Shown here piece after piece: positions 50,332-58,549 of a stretch of DNA of 64,000 bases; position 1 is the first letter of the stretch; every line of letters starts with the position of its first letter. Both the position numbers and the translations under genes were made by a program. The notes under the pieces are model-generated. The model saw only the letters and a list, made by a program, of their open reading frames with translations, was not told where the DNA came from and searched no databases. The DNA is taken from positions 1 through 64,000 of the forward strand of contig JBDHUC010000003.1 of NCBI GenBank assembly GCA_039808985.1, in the 5' to 3' direction. The stretch is from SXRF01 sp039808985 (GTDB lineage Bacteria > Pseudomonadota > Alphaproteobacteria > Rickettsiales > SXRF01).

Positions 50332-51962
50332 TGAAAGCAATGCCGGAAATTTTTGCTGATAATGTAAGACGCGATTCGCTGTTTTTATTCCTGCTGATAT
50401 TTGGCTTTTTCATCATAGGTCTTGGGGTAAATCCCTATATTACGCCCAGCGAAGCGCGCTATATCGAGATACCAGGGCAAATGCTTAAAAGCGGCGACTG
50501 GATTACACCGCATATCAACGGCGTACAGTATTTTGAAAAACCGCCGCTATTTTACTGGATGCAGGCAATTGCCCTGTTTATTGGGAACAGTGAGTTCTGG
50601 GGACGAATCGCAACAGCGCTGGTTGTATCACTCACCTGCGCCATAACTTATGCAACGGGAAGGCTGTTATTTGGAAGGGCCAGCGGGTTCCTGGCAGCAG
50701 CGGCGCTTGCAACCTCTCTTATGGGTTATGGGCTTAGCCGCGTTGCCATGCTTGATGCGCCAGTTACATTGTTTTTGACAGCGGCAATTGCCAGCTTTAT
50801 TTTTGCGCATAAAACCGGCGAGGCAAAATTTTATTATTTTATGTACGCCGCCGCTGCCCTTGCGGTTATGACCAAGGGACTTATCGGGATAGTGATTCCG
50901 GGGCTGGTTATCGGGGGCTGGATATTATTTACCAATAACTGGAAAATATTAAAGTCAGCGCGGCTGTTCAGCGGGACATTACTATTCCTGGCTATTGTTG
51001 CGCCATGGCATATAATCATGCAGATAAAGCACCCGGAATTTTTTGATTTTTATTTTATCCACGAGCATTTTACACGTTTCCTGACCAGCGAACATAAGCG
51101 CACCGCGCCATGGTGGTTTTTTATTGCAGTTACTTTGGCGGGGATGGTTCCGTGGTTGTTGGTAATGGGTCATGGGTCATGGGTCAGAAAGGGTAATGAC
51201 AGAAATTTTCTGCTCCTCTGGATAATCCTGCCGCTGCTCTTTTTCTCGTCGTCGCACTCCAAGCTGATACCTTATATTTTTCCGATTTTCCCACCGCTTT
51301 TTATTCTGGTGGGCTGGCAACTTGCAAAGTGGTGGGAGCTTCCTTCCGCCCCGAAACTTCTTCGCGCCAATGCCTTATTTTGCGTATTCCTGGTTGCTGG
51401 CGGGGTTATAGCAGTAGGATTTTTCGGGCAAAAACTCAAAATACCTGAATTTTCATTCTATGATTTCCTGCCACTTATGTTAGTAACCAGCGCATTATTT
51501 TTAGCCGCAATTATCAAAAAAACCCCGGCAAAAACCCTTATCGCATGGACGCTTGTTTTTGGCGCATCCCTTGGGCTAACCACAAATTATAATGCCGGGA
51601 ATTTTAACAAGCGCACAATAAAAACGCTGGCAGAAATGCTATTACCGGAATTGCAAGACGGCGACATGGTAGTTGCCTATAACAGCTACTGGCAGGATCT
51701 TCCGGTATATCTTTCCCGCAACGTAACTGTTGCTGGCTGGACCGGCGAACTTAATTTCGGGCTGGAACACACGCCGGATGCAAAGGAATGGATGATAACC
51801 ATACCGGAATTCTGGGAAAAATGTTCTAATTCAAAAACAGGAGTATATGTGTTCATTAATGATGAGGATTTTAGCAGCATAGATGCGCATGATGGCTGCG
51901 TGTTGCACGAAATTTCCCGCTATGGCAAAACTATATTGCTGAAAAAGGATAAAAACCAATGA
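50331..51962 (+). CDS. arnT: ArnT-like GT39/GT83 glycosyltransferase (lipid A aminoarabinose transferase type)
   Basis: Multi-pass membrane glycosyltransferase, 543 residues with about 12 helices. Family blocks are YITPSEARYIEIPGQML near 40-55 with the acidic residues, FEKPPLFYWMQA near 75, and the R-x-x-x-LDAP block in LSRVAMLDAPVT. It would transfer Ara4N or a related sugar from undecaprenyl phosphate to lipid A. The GTG start shares a base with the PBP1A stop and has AGGG 9 bases upstream. Residues coded at 51167-51187 (MGHGSWV) come from a heptamer repeat, an unusual insertion into a loop. Confidence 0.85.
   Translation: MKAMPEIFADNVRRDSLFLFLLIFGFFIIGLGVNPYITPSEARYIEIPGQMLKSGDWITPHINGVQYFEKPPLFYWMQAIALFIGNSEFWGRIATALVVSLTCAITYATGRLLFGRASGFLAAAALATSLMGYGLSRVAMLDAPVTLFLTAAIASFIFAHKTGEAKFYYFMYAAAALAVMTKGLIGIVIPGLVIGGWILFTNNWKILKSARLFSGTLLFLAIVAPWHIIMQIKHPEFFDFYFIHEHFTRFLTSEHKRTAPWWFFIAVTLAGMVPWLLVMGHGSWVRKGNDRNFLLLWIILPLLFFSSSHSKLIPYIFPIFPPLFILVGWQLAKWWELPSAPKLLRANALFCVFLVAGGVIAVGFFGQKLKIPEFSFYDFLPLMLVTSALFLAAIIKKTPAKTLIAWTLVFGASLGLTTNYNAGNFNKRTIKTLAEMLLPELQDGDMVVAYNSYWQDLPVYLSRNVTVAGWTGELNFGLEHTPDAKEWMITIPEFWEKCSNSKTGVYVFINDEDFSSIDAHDGCVLHEISRYGKTILLKKDKNQ
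51167..51187. repeat. Heptamer tandem repeat inside arnT
   Basis: Three 7-bp units, GGGTCAT twice and GGGTCAG, lie in frame within arnT, adding a short Gly/His/Ser segment in a loop between membrane helices. The repeat class is the same as in dnaE and the nuo spacers. Confidence 0.8.
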
Positions 51963-53116
51963 CCGAACTACCATTCCTGCCCTTTGCCAGGCCAACCATA
52001 TCAGAAGCTGCGATTGAAGAAGTGGTGGCCAGTTTGCGTTCAGGCTGGATTACTACCGGCCCCAAAGTGCAGAAATTTGAAGAAATGCTGTCTGCATATC
52101 ACTCAGGAAGACGGGCAGTATGTGTTTCTTCGGCTACTGCTGGGTTACAGATCGCGCTAATTGCCCTTGGAATTAAGGAAGGCGACGAAATTATCACTAC
52201 GCCGCTTACTTTTGTTGCCACCCTGAATACTATTGTACTTGCAGGGGGAAAGCCGGTTCTGGTTGATATAGACCCGCAAACCCTGAATATAAATGCTGCT
52301 GCAATTGAAGCGGCGATAACTCCAAAAACCAAAGCGATAATGCCGGTGCATTACGCCGGGCTTCCCTGCGATATGGACACTATTTACGCGCTTGCAAAAA
52401 AACATAGCTTGCGGGTGGTGGAAGATTGCGCCCATGCTATCGGCGCTGTTTATAAAGGCAGGAAACTGGGAAGTTCCGGCGATATACAGGTTATGAGTTT
52501 CCACCCCAACAAAAACATGACCACCGGCGAAGGCGGCGCCATCATAACCGATGACAAAGAAGTTATACATAGGCTGGAGCGCCTGCGTTTCCACGGCATC
52601 GACCGCGACGCTTTCAACCGCTTCAGCAAGGCCGGAAGCCAGCAATATGATGTGGTGGCGGCTGGCTATAAATATAACATGATGGATATACAGGCCGCAC
52701 TTGGCATCCACCAGTTGCCGGAGCTGGATGGTTTTATAGAAAAACGCACAAAACTGGCACGGCGTTACATTGAACTGCTGGGTGGCTGGAGCGAATTTAC
52801 TTTGCCGCAAGCCCCAAAATATGACCACGCCCACGCATGGCATCTATTCACCCCGCTACTCAACCAAAACAAAGCCGGGCTGGACCGCGACGGGCTGATA
52901 AATGCGATGAAAGCTGAGAATATCGGGCTGGGGCTGCATTACCAGTCGACCCATACATTTTCCTATTACCAGGATAATTATGGCTGGAAACCAGGAGATT
53001 TCCCTAATGCTTTGAGTGCCGGAGAGAGGATTTTCAGCCTGCCCCTCTTCCCGCTTATGACCATTGATGAACAGGACCGGGTGATAAAAGCGCTGGAAAA
53101 GGTACTAAAAAGATAA
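51959..53116 (+). CDS. arnB: DegT/DnrJ/EryC1/StrS aminotransferase (ArnB-like)
   Basis: PLP-dependent aminotransferase, 385 residues. By context it makes UDP-4-amino-4-deoxy-L-arabinose from the UDP-4-keto-pentose. Seen are SSATAGLQIALIALGIKEGDEIITTPLTFVAT near 60-90 and VVEDCAHAIGAVYKGRKLGSSGDIQVMSFHPNKNMTTGEGGAII near 155-200, where the Lys in HPNKNMT binds PLP. ATG 51959 overlaps the arnT stop and has AAGGA upstream. The fold family has many sugars as substrates; assignment rests on neighbours. Confidence 0.87.
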   Translation: MTELPFLPFARPTISEAAIEEVVASLRSGWITTGPKVQKFEEMLSAYHSGRRAVCVSSATAGLQIALIALGIKEGDEIITTPLTFVATLNTIVLAGGKPVLVDIDPQTLNINAAAIEAAITPKTKAIMPVHYAGLPCDMDTIYALAKKHSLRVVEDCAHAIGAVYKGRKLGSSGDIQVMSFHPNKNMTTGEGGAIITDDKEVIHRLERLRFHGIDRDAFNRFSKAGSQQYDVVAAGYKYNMMDIQAALGIHQLPELDGFIEKRTKLARRYIELLGGWSEFTLPQAPKYDHAHAWHLFTPLLNQNKAGLDRDGLINAMKAENIGLGLHYQSTHTFSYYQDNYGWKPGDFPNALSAGERIFSLPLFPLMTIDEQDRVIKALEKVLKR

Positions 53117-53128
53117 TAAACAGGCTTT

Positions 53129-54061
53129 ATGAACCCTTACATCTCCATCGTCATTCCCGTTTATAATGAGGAAAAAACCCTGCCGATAATGTTCTCGCGG
53201 CTGCTTAAGGTTATGGATGGATACGGCAAGGCTTACGAAGTTATTTTCGTAAATGACGGAAGCCACGATAATTCGCAGGCGATACTGGCCGAACTGTTCG
53301 CTAAGCGCCCCGATGTGATACGCGTGGTACAGTTCATGCGCAATTACGGCCAGCACCCGGCGATCATGGCCGGGTTCGAGCATGTGCGCGGCGATGTGGT
53401 GGTGACGCTGGATTGCGACCTGCAGAACCCGCCGGAAGATATACCTAAACTGCTAGCACTTATCGAAAGTGGGCATGATGTGGTTGGCGGCCGCCGCGCT
53501 AACCGCCGTGACCTGGCATGGCGCAAGGCGGTGTCAAAATTTTCCAATATCGTGCGCAAGAAAATCACTAATATAGATATGGGCGACCATGGCTGCATGT
53601 TGCGCGCCTACAGGCGCAATATAATCGACCAGATAGTTGCAATCGGTGACGCCTCGCCTTTCATAACCGCGCTTTCGCAGGAACTCTCAGGAAACCCGGC
53701 GGAAATTGATGTCGGCCATGAAGAACGCGCTGCCGGAGAATCGAATTATAATTTATATAAGCTCATACGCTATAATTTCGACCTTGTTACCGGGTTCTCG
53801 CTCGTCCCTCTTCAGCTTTTCACCATAGTTGGAATGTTCTGCTCAGGCGCGAGTTTCCTGCTGGTATTATACATGGCGGCGCGGCGCATAATTATAGGGC
53901 CGGAAGTAGACGGCGTGTTCACCTTATTCGCGATACTGTTTTTCCTGATTAGCGTAACCATGCTGGGGCTGGGGATCATCGGCGAATATGTGGGACGCAT
54001 CTACAAGGAAGTGCGCCACAGGCCGCGCTATATGGTGAAAGAAATACTGGAGCGAAAATAG
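53129..54061 (+). CDS. arnC: GT2 family glycosyltransferase (ArnC-like undecaprenyl-phosphate transferase)
   Basis: A 310-residue GT-A enzyme with two C-terminal membrane helices, as in ArnC and dolichol-phosphate mannose synthases. Seen are VIPVYNEEKTLPIMFSRLL, FVNDGSHDNSQAIL, VTLDCDLQNPPEDIPKLL (DxD-type metal site) and GDHGCMLRAYRRNII. Helices lie near 225-250 and 265-290. It would load Ara4N-type sugar onto undecaprenyl phosphate for ArnT. It lies 12 bp after arnB. Downstream a toxin-like cassette separates it from the arnA dehydrogenase gene. Confidence 0.85.
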   Translation: MNPYISIVIPVYNEEKTLPIMFSRLLKVMDGYGKAYEVIFVNDGSHDNSQAILAELFAKRPDVIRVVQFMRNYGQHPAIMAGFEHVRGDVVVTLDCDLQNPPEDIPKLLALIESGHDVVGGRRANRRDLAWRKAVSKFSNIVRKKITNIDMGDHGCMLRAYRRNIIDQIVAIGDASPFITALSQELSGNPAEIDVGHEERAAGESNYNLYKLIRYNFDLVTGFSLVPLQLFTIVGMFCSGASFLLVLYMAARRIIIGPEVDGVFTLFAILFFLISVTMLGLGIIGEYVGRIYKEVRHRPRYMVKEILERK

Positions 54062-54126
54062 CCACTTCCTTAACATTAATTTATGGGTTTATTTTTATCC
54101 TTATGACTAAGTAGTAAGGATAATGC

Positions 54127-54999
54127 ATGGACAGAAGAACACTATATAAAAGCCTGGAGGCAAGCGACCAGTATTACAAAATGGTGTTTACGCAACCCCT
54201 CTCCCCACTTGAACAGATACGTGCTGTAAATAGCCAGAAAATTACCGGGTTCTGGAATGAACTGACAACCATAGAATCGCATCTAAAGACCATGGAAGCG
54301 GAACTCGGCCATAAATACAGCCCCAGCCAGCCACGCGTTCCAGCAGGCAACCCCGCAGGTGGGCAATGGACCAGCGGCAATTTCGGAAGCGGGGTTGGCG
54401 CGGAAGTATATGTTCCAGCGCAACCAAAACCAAGCAGCAGCACCCCGCCATATATACCATCGCACAAGCCAGATAATAACGGCTCCATAATGAACTATGA
54501 CGATGGGGGCGAGTATGATGACTGGGATTATGGGGATGGTGGAGATGATACCCCAGTTTATGATGGCGAACCCGACCTTCCTATCGAGCCGGTGTATCCA
54601 CTGGAAGAATTATTAGGACTGTGGGCTGGCGGGGAATTATTCAGTTCATTTGATATTTTCGGCGGAGGAGCCGCAGGCGCTGCCGAAGGAGGAATTGACG
54701 CTGGCACAGAAATAGGGGGTATGATTACTGAAGGTAGTGCAGAAGATTTAAGTGTAGAACAATCACAGAATTTAATACGATTTGAGAAAAATCTTCCAAA
54801 TGGAGCAACAGAAACAAGGATTTCCAACCTTCCAGATGGGAGCAAGGTATTGGAATCTGATGTTCCTGCAAATAATATACCTGGTTCTTATGCCACATAT
54901 CAAAAAACTATTGATGCAAGTGGCAAAACTGTAAGATATACAAAAACAACTTATGCCCCAGATGGTAGCATAGTTCATACAAAGGTAAAATTCCCATGA
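54127..54999 (+). CDS. Probable polymorphic toxin-like protein with PRVPAGNPAGGQWTSG motif
   Basis: A 290-residue protein with no signal peptide. A helical N-terminus (1-65) is followed by the SQPRVPAGNPAGGQWTSG motif near 73-90, seen in many alphaproteobacterial phage and toxin-like proteins. Next come a Pro/Ser-rich linker, a very acidic Asp/Tyr/Gly stretch (about 115-150) and a Gly-rich segment (165-205). The C-terminal domain of about 75 residues (FEKNLPNGATETRISNLPDGSKVLES through YTKTTYAPDGSIVHTKVKFP) resembles terminal domains of polymorphic toxins. A following gene overlaps by 4 bp. Toxin function is inferred. Confidence 0.6.
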   Translation: MDRRTLYKSLEASDQYYKMVFTQPLSPLEQIRAVNSQKITGFWNELTTIESHLKTMEAELGHKYSPSQPRVPAGNPAGGQWTSGNFGSGVGAEVYVPAQPKPSSSTPPYIPSHKPDNNGSIMNYDDGGEYDDWDYGDGGDDTPVYDGEPDLPIEPVYPLEELLGLWAGGELFSSFDIFGGGAAGAAEGGIDAGTEIGGMITEGSAEDLSVEQSQNLIRFEKNLPNGATETRISNLPDGSKVLESDVPANNIPGSYATYQKTIDASGKTVRYTKTTYAPDGSIVHTKVKFP

Positions 55000-55340
55000 T
55001 AGAACGTAAATCATTACTGGAAAAATTGGTCGGGTTTGATGCTAAACTAGCAATCATCCTACCTTTGTTACGGCAATTTGGCTGGGATAGTGACAAAACA
55101 TTGGTTATACTACAGCGCGAAGATATAGTTTCCGTATTAGATAGATATTTAAAATCGGTCTTGAGCGCATCTGACATTGAACAATGGGCAAATGCCATAG
55201 AAGGCAGGGAAGATATTGAATATGAGGCTGGCCATGGAAGCACTATATCTGCCGCCATACACGAACTTGCAAATCCTATTCTCACTGCATCACTTACTAT
55301 TAAAAATGCCAAAAAATTGATTGGGCAACTGCAACAATGA
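54996..55340 (+). CDS. Probable immunity protein for the preceding toxin-like gene
   Basis: A 114-residue, mostly helical, acidic protein. RQFGWDSDKTLVILQREDIVSVLDRYL and the block DIEQWANAIEGREDIEYE resemble small immunity proteins paired with polymorphic toxins. The ATG overlaps the upstream stop in an ATGA. No membrane segment or DNA-binding motif is seen. The pairing and 4-bp overlap are the main support for the role, and the specific target is unknown. Confidence 0.55.
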   Translation: MIERKSLLEKLVGFDAKLAIILPLLRQFGWDSDKTLVILQREDIVSVLDRYLKSVLSASDIEQWANAIEGREDIEYEAGHGSTISAAIHELANPILTASLTIKNAKKLIGQLQQ

Positions 55341-55483
55341 TGAAGCAACTTATGAAAGAACAGAGAGTTAAAGATATATCTGATCATATTCTTGTAGACA
55401 TGCCAGAAATGGAAATTGTACGCCAGAAAGCCAACTTTGCCTTGAAGCTGGTTAATGAGGCTGTTGCGGCGGCTAAATCTTAA
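55337..55483 (+). CDS. Small 48-residue ORF coupled to the immunity-like gene
   Basis: An ATG at 55337 overlaps the preceding stop in an ATGATG arrangement. It opens a 48-codon frame ending in TAA at 55481. The product starts MMKQLMKEQRVKDISDHI and ends NEAVAAAKS, helical and amphipathic. Its coupling and codon pattern resemble the two genes before it. I do not recognise a family. It may be a third cassette member or the remnant of a longer protein. Confidence 0.4.
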   Translation: MMKQLMKEQRVKDISDHILVDMPEMEIVRQKANFALKLVNEAVAAAKS

Positions 55484-55563
55484 GCTTTTATTGACATATG
55501 CCAGGGTTATGTGGCAGAGATACAAGTAACAACCAGTATAGTTAACTCTTACCATTAAATTAC

Positions 55564-56592
55564 ATGAAAATACTGATACTTGGCGCTAATGGCTTTATAG
55601 GCAGCCACCTGAGCGAATTTATACTTGGAAACCGCGACTGGGAAGTCTATGCCATGGATAAAAGCTCGGACAAAATATCCGACTTCCTGAAGCATCCGCG
55701 CTTCCATTTCGTCGAAGGCGATATAACCATCAACAAGGAATGGGTGGAATACCATGTTAATAAATGTGACGTGGTATTGCCGCTGGTGGCCATAGCCAAC
55801 CCGGCAACCTATGTGCGCGACCCGCTTTCGGTTTTTGAACTGGATTTCGAGGCCAACCTTGAAATTGTCCGCCACTGCGTACGCTATAAGAAACGCCTGG
55901 TTTTCCCATCTACTTCCGAAGTGTATGGCATGAGCATGGAAAATCCTTACGATGAGGAAGAAAGCCTGCTGGTTACAGGCCCGATAAAAAAGGAACGCTG
56001 GATATATTCAAGCAGCAAGCAACTCATGGACAGGGTTATTTACGCTTACGGCCAGCATAAAGGACTGGATTTCACCTTGTTCCGCCCGTTCAACTGGTTT
56101 GGACCCAAGCTTGATAATGTATGGGAAAGCAAGGAAGGTTCATCACGCGTGGCTACCCAGTTCCTGAGCAATATTTTCCATGGCCGGGAGATTATACTGG
56201 TGGGCGGCGGGACACAGCGCCGCTGTTTCCTTTATATAGATGATGCCATTGAAGCTATGATGAAGATAATTGAAAATAAAGATGGCGTGGCAAATGGACG
56301 TATCTTCAATATTGGCCATCCCGATAACGATGTTTCAATAAAAGAACTTGCCGAACTGATGATTGATGTAATGGGCGAATTCAAAGGTTATGAGAAAGTG
56401 CGCGACAAGGTAAAAATAACCGTTAAGTCCGGCGAGGAATTCTTCGGCGCCGGCTACCAGGACCTGGTGGCGCGGGTTCCTAAAATAGATAACGCGAAAA
56501 ACCTGCTGGGCTGGGAACCTACGACCGATATTAAAACCGCGATCCGCAAAACCATAGCTTACTACCAGGCCAATATCCCGGCCAGCCTTTGA
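55564..56592 (+). CDS. arnA: UDP-4-keto-pentose/UDP-xylose synthase (ArnA dehydrogenase/decarboxylase domain)
   Basis: SDR-family enzyme of 342 residues that oxidises and decarboxylates UDP-glucuronate to UDP-4-keto-pentose, the substrate of ArnB. Seen are the NAD loop ILGANGFIGSHLSEFIL, FPSTSEVYGMS, the YxxxK motif in IYSSSKQLMDRVIYAYG, and RPFNWFGPKLDN. The formyltransferase half of enterobacterial ArnA is absent, as in stand-alone dehydrogenase versions. It is separated from arnC by the toxin-like cassette (about 1.5 kb). Confidence 0.92.
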   Translation: MKILILGANGFIGSHLSEFILGNRDWEVYAMDKSSDKISDFLKHPRFHFVEGDITINKEWVEYHVNKCDVVLPLVAIANPATYVRDPLSVFELDFEANLEIVRHCVRYKKRLVFPSTSEVYGMSMENPYDEEESLLVTGPIKKERWIYSSSKQLMDRVIYAYGQHKGLDFTLFRPFNWFGPKLDNVWESKEGSSRVATQFLSNIFHGREIILVGGGTQRRCFLYIDDAIEAMMKIIENKDGVANGRIFNIGHPDNDVSIKELAELMIDVMGEFKGYEKVRDKVKITVKSGEEFFGAGYQDLVARVPKIDNAKNLLGWEPTTDIKTAIRKTIAYYQANIPASL

Positions 56593-56603
56593 TTATGCAA
56601 GGG

Positions 56604-56624
56604 GTTAGTGGTGAGTGGTGTATG
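56604..56624. repeat. Heptamer repeat after the arnA stop
   Basis: Three degenerate 7-bp units, GTTAGTG, GTGAGTG and GTGTATG, start 11 bp after the arnA stop and lead into the palindromic block at 56627-56730. Confidence 0.55.
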
Positions 56625-56626
56625 TC

Positions 56627-56745
56627 GTGCCGCCGCATGGCAGTCATCCTGTGAGGAGCAAGGCTACTGCACAGGATCTGCCCAATAATCCTGAGATCCT
56701 GCGCAAATTCTTACGAATTTCACAGGATGACACCAACGCCAGAAC
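56627..56745. repeat. Composite palindromic repeat block
   Basis: A spacer between convergent arnA and the hypothetical gene. It holds GTCATCCTGTGAG followed by GCACAGGATCTGC. A hairpin follows with CCTGCGCAAATTC (56698-56710) and GAATTTCACAGG (56715-56726) around TTAC. Positions 56643-56704 closely match 41761-41820. CCAGAACCTAGCG at the end shares a word with 19071-19086. Confidence 0.8.
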
Positions 56746-57270
56746 CTAGCGTTCCCTGGGCCTATGGTTATTTCTTCCTGCAATAAGCTTAAGCCTTTCT
56801 TGCTGCAATGAGCGCTCCTGCTCTTCCTGCCTCTGGGCAACGAGAGAGCGATATTCACCTGCCAGCTCTTCTACTGAGTTTACATAGGTAATTTTTGCAT
56901 TTGGAAATTTATCTTTAATTTCAGCAGCAGCTACACTCTGCGCCGGAGCAAAATAACTATTATGGAAGCGGCTCCTTTTTTTCTCATGAACCTGGGGTAT
57001 AGTAAATTTTATCGCTTTATCTTCCAGATTATAACCTGAATTATACCCAGCTTTTATTAGAAGGCTCTGGTGACTATAAAAAATATTTTTTACAGGGCCT
57101 GTGACCGCCCCCGTAAATACCAAAAATTTTTCATCTTTACCATTATGGCCAGGCGGCACCAACTCCAAAGGAAGCGCCTTTATGGGTATCGCTATCAATT
57201 CAACCGGTTCTTTCCCTGCTTTAGCCTGCACCCCGCCTGGCTTAATTTTATCTTGAAATTTTTTATTCAT
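56746..57270 (-). CDS. Hypothetical protein
   Basis: A 174-residue soluble protein. It has no signal peptide or membrane segment. The N-terminus is basic, the middle is mixed beta-like (FLVFTGAVTGPVKNIFYSH), and the last 50 residues are a Glu/Arg/Gln-rich helix likely to form a coiled coil (YRSLVAQRQEEQERSLQQERLKLIAG). I do not recognise a family. It is read alone between repeat block 56627-56745 and the EAL gene, so its transcript must start in the 94-bp AT-rich spacer. Confidence 0.55.
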   Translation of the reverse strand: MNKKFQDKIKPGGVQAKAGKEPVELIAIPIKALPLELVPPGHNGKDEKFLVFTGAVTGPVKNIFYSHQSLLIKAGYNSGYNLEDKAIKFTIPQVHEKKRSRFHNSYFAPAQSVAAAEIKDKFPNAKITYVNSVEELAGEYRSLVAQRQEEQERSLQQERLKLIAGRNNHRPRER

Positions 57271-57333
57271 ATAAAGCCGCTAACAAAATCACAATTGTAT
57301 TACTTATTGTTAATCAAAATATGATTTATTGGC

Positions 57334-57351
57334 AATTATAAATTTATAATT
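57334..57351. repeat. Perfect 18-bp AT-only palindrome downstream of the EAL gene
   Basis: AATTATAAATTTATAATT is fully symmetric and ends 13 bp past the EAL-gene stop, in the leader of the hypothetical gene at 56746. It could be a transcript-end element or an operator. It resembles in placement the palindromes after dnaE and motA. Confidence 0.4.
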
Positions 57352-57364
57352 ATTTTACAATAAT

Positions 57365-58426
57365 TTAATTTTTATTCACTATTGGCGCCGGGGCTGAAAA
57401 ATAATAACCCTGGAACAAATCCACCCCCAGGGCTTTAAGCGCAGCATATGCGTCTTCGGTTTCAACTCCTTCAGCTATTATGGTGCTGCCTGTGGCATGA
57501 ACTATATCGACAATCCTGGTTATTATATTGCGGGTAGAAGTTTCATGCGGTCCGCCCATTGCCTGGCTGTCTATCTTTACAAAATCGGGGCGTATCTCAC
57601 TTACCAGCTTTTTTGCATTGTCAACCGTGGTTATATCGTCAAGCGCAATCGAATAGCCCTGCTGCCTTGCATAATCACATACGTTTTTTAAATGCTTCAT
57701 GTCACGCGCCGTTTCGCAGCGGGTAAATTCCAGGACGAGATGCTTGGGAATTATCCCGTATATTTTTGCCGCCTCGCTAAGCCCTTCCAGATAAACAGAT
57801 GGGCGATGTATAAAACCGGGAATAAAATTCACAAACAGGAAGCCAGAAGAGTTGCTGCCTGCAAAGGTTTGCACTGTCAGAACCTGAAGATGGCGGTCTA
57901 TCATATGCTCAATATTAAGAGCTTTGCTGGCTTTAATAATCTTGCCGCCGCTGATTATGTTACCATCAAGGCCGCGCGCGCGCACAAAAGATTCGAAGCC
58001 AAATATTTTATTCTTTTCGCCAACTATGGGCTGGAAATAACACATGATCCGGTCGTCGCATAATGCCTCGCCCAACCATAAATTTTCAGCTATTGTCTGG
58101 ATGGCTATGACTTTTTTGCGCTCCCCATTTTCCAGAGTCGGCAGGTCGCTATCGGTGGTTATGGAAACATCGGTGGCTTCAGTTAGTTTGGCTTTTTGCA
58201 GTATGTCGTAAGTACGCGCCCATAATTCAGACCATTTTTGCGGCGTCTGTGCAAGAAGCCTGCCATCGAACCCTTTTTTGTAACCGAGATTTTTCAATTC
58301 CTCGGAAATATGAGGAGTTATTTTTTCCGGGGCAGGAAACAGGCTGAGCCAGTAGCTGTCATGCTGCAGGTAAGGAAGGTTAAAAGATTTCTGTTGTGCC
58401 TTAGCCATTTTATCCTGATTTTCCAA
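57365..58426 (-). CDS. EAL-domain protein (cyclic-di-GMP phosphodiesterase-like)
   Basis: A 353-residue soluble protein. Residues 1-115 have no recognised domain, and the EAL domain spans about 120-350. Most catalytic positions are kept: Glu145 in FESFVR (the EAL motif itself is ESF), Asn200, Glu233 in LVLEF, Asp263-Asp264, Lys284 and Glu319 in IIAEGVE. Loop 6 reads DDITTVDNA in place of DDFGTGYSS, which in studied proteins contributes to activity and dimerisation. It may be active, weakened or a c-di-GMP receptor. It is divergent from a prepilin-like gene. Confidence 0.85.
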   Translation of the reverse strand: MENQDKMAKAQQKSFNLPYLQHDSYWLSLFPAPEKITPHISEELKNLGYKKGFDGRLLAQTPQKWSELWARTYDILQKAKLTEATDVSITTDSDLPTLENGERKKVIAIQTIAENLWLGEALCDDRIMCYFQPIVGEKNKIFGFESFVRARGLDGNIISGGKIIKASKALNIEHMIDRHLQVLTVQTFAGSNSSGFLFVNFIPGFIHRPSVYLEGLSEAAKIYGIIPKHLVLEFTRCETARDMKHLKNVCDYARQQGYSIALDDITTVDNAKKLVSEIRPDFVKIDSQAMGGPHETSTRNIITRIVDIVHATGSTIIAEGVETEDAYAALKALGVDLFQGYYFSAPAPIVNKN

Positions 58427-58549
58427 TGCCAGAACTTGAGAAATAAACTTTATACCAATTTAGTTACTACTTTGTTAATTCCAAACAAATAAACTCAGTA
58501 TTTCCGATTGTTATAAATTCATTAATATTCTTGGCTTATTATTTATTGT

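Noticed and set aside
54174..54488. Three overlapping antisense frames opposite the toxin-like gene
   Set aside because: They arise from the low-complexity Pro/Gly coding sequence and have no independent support.
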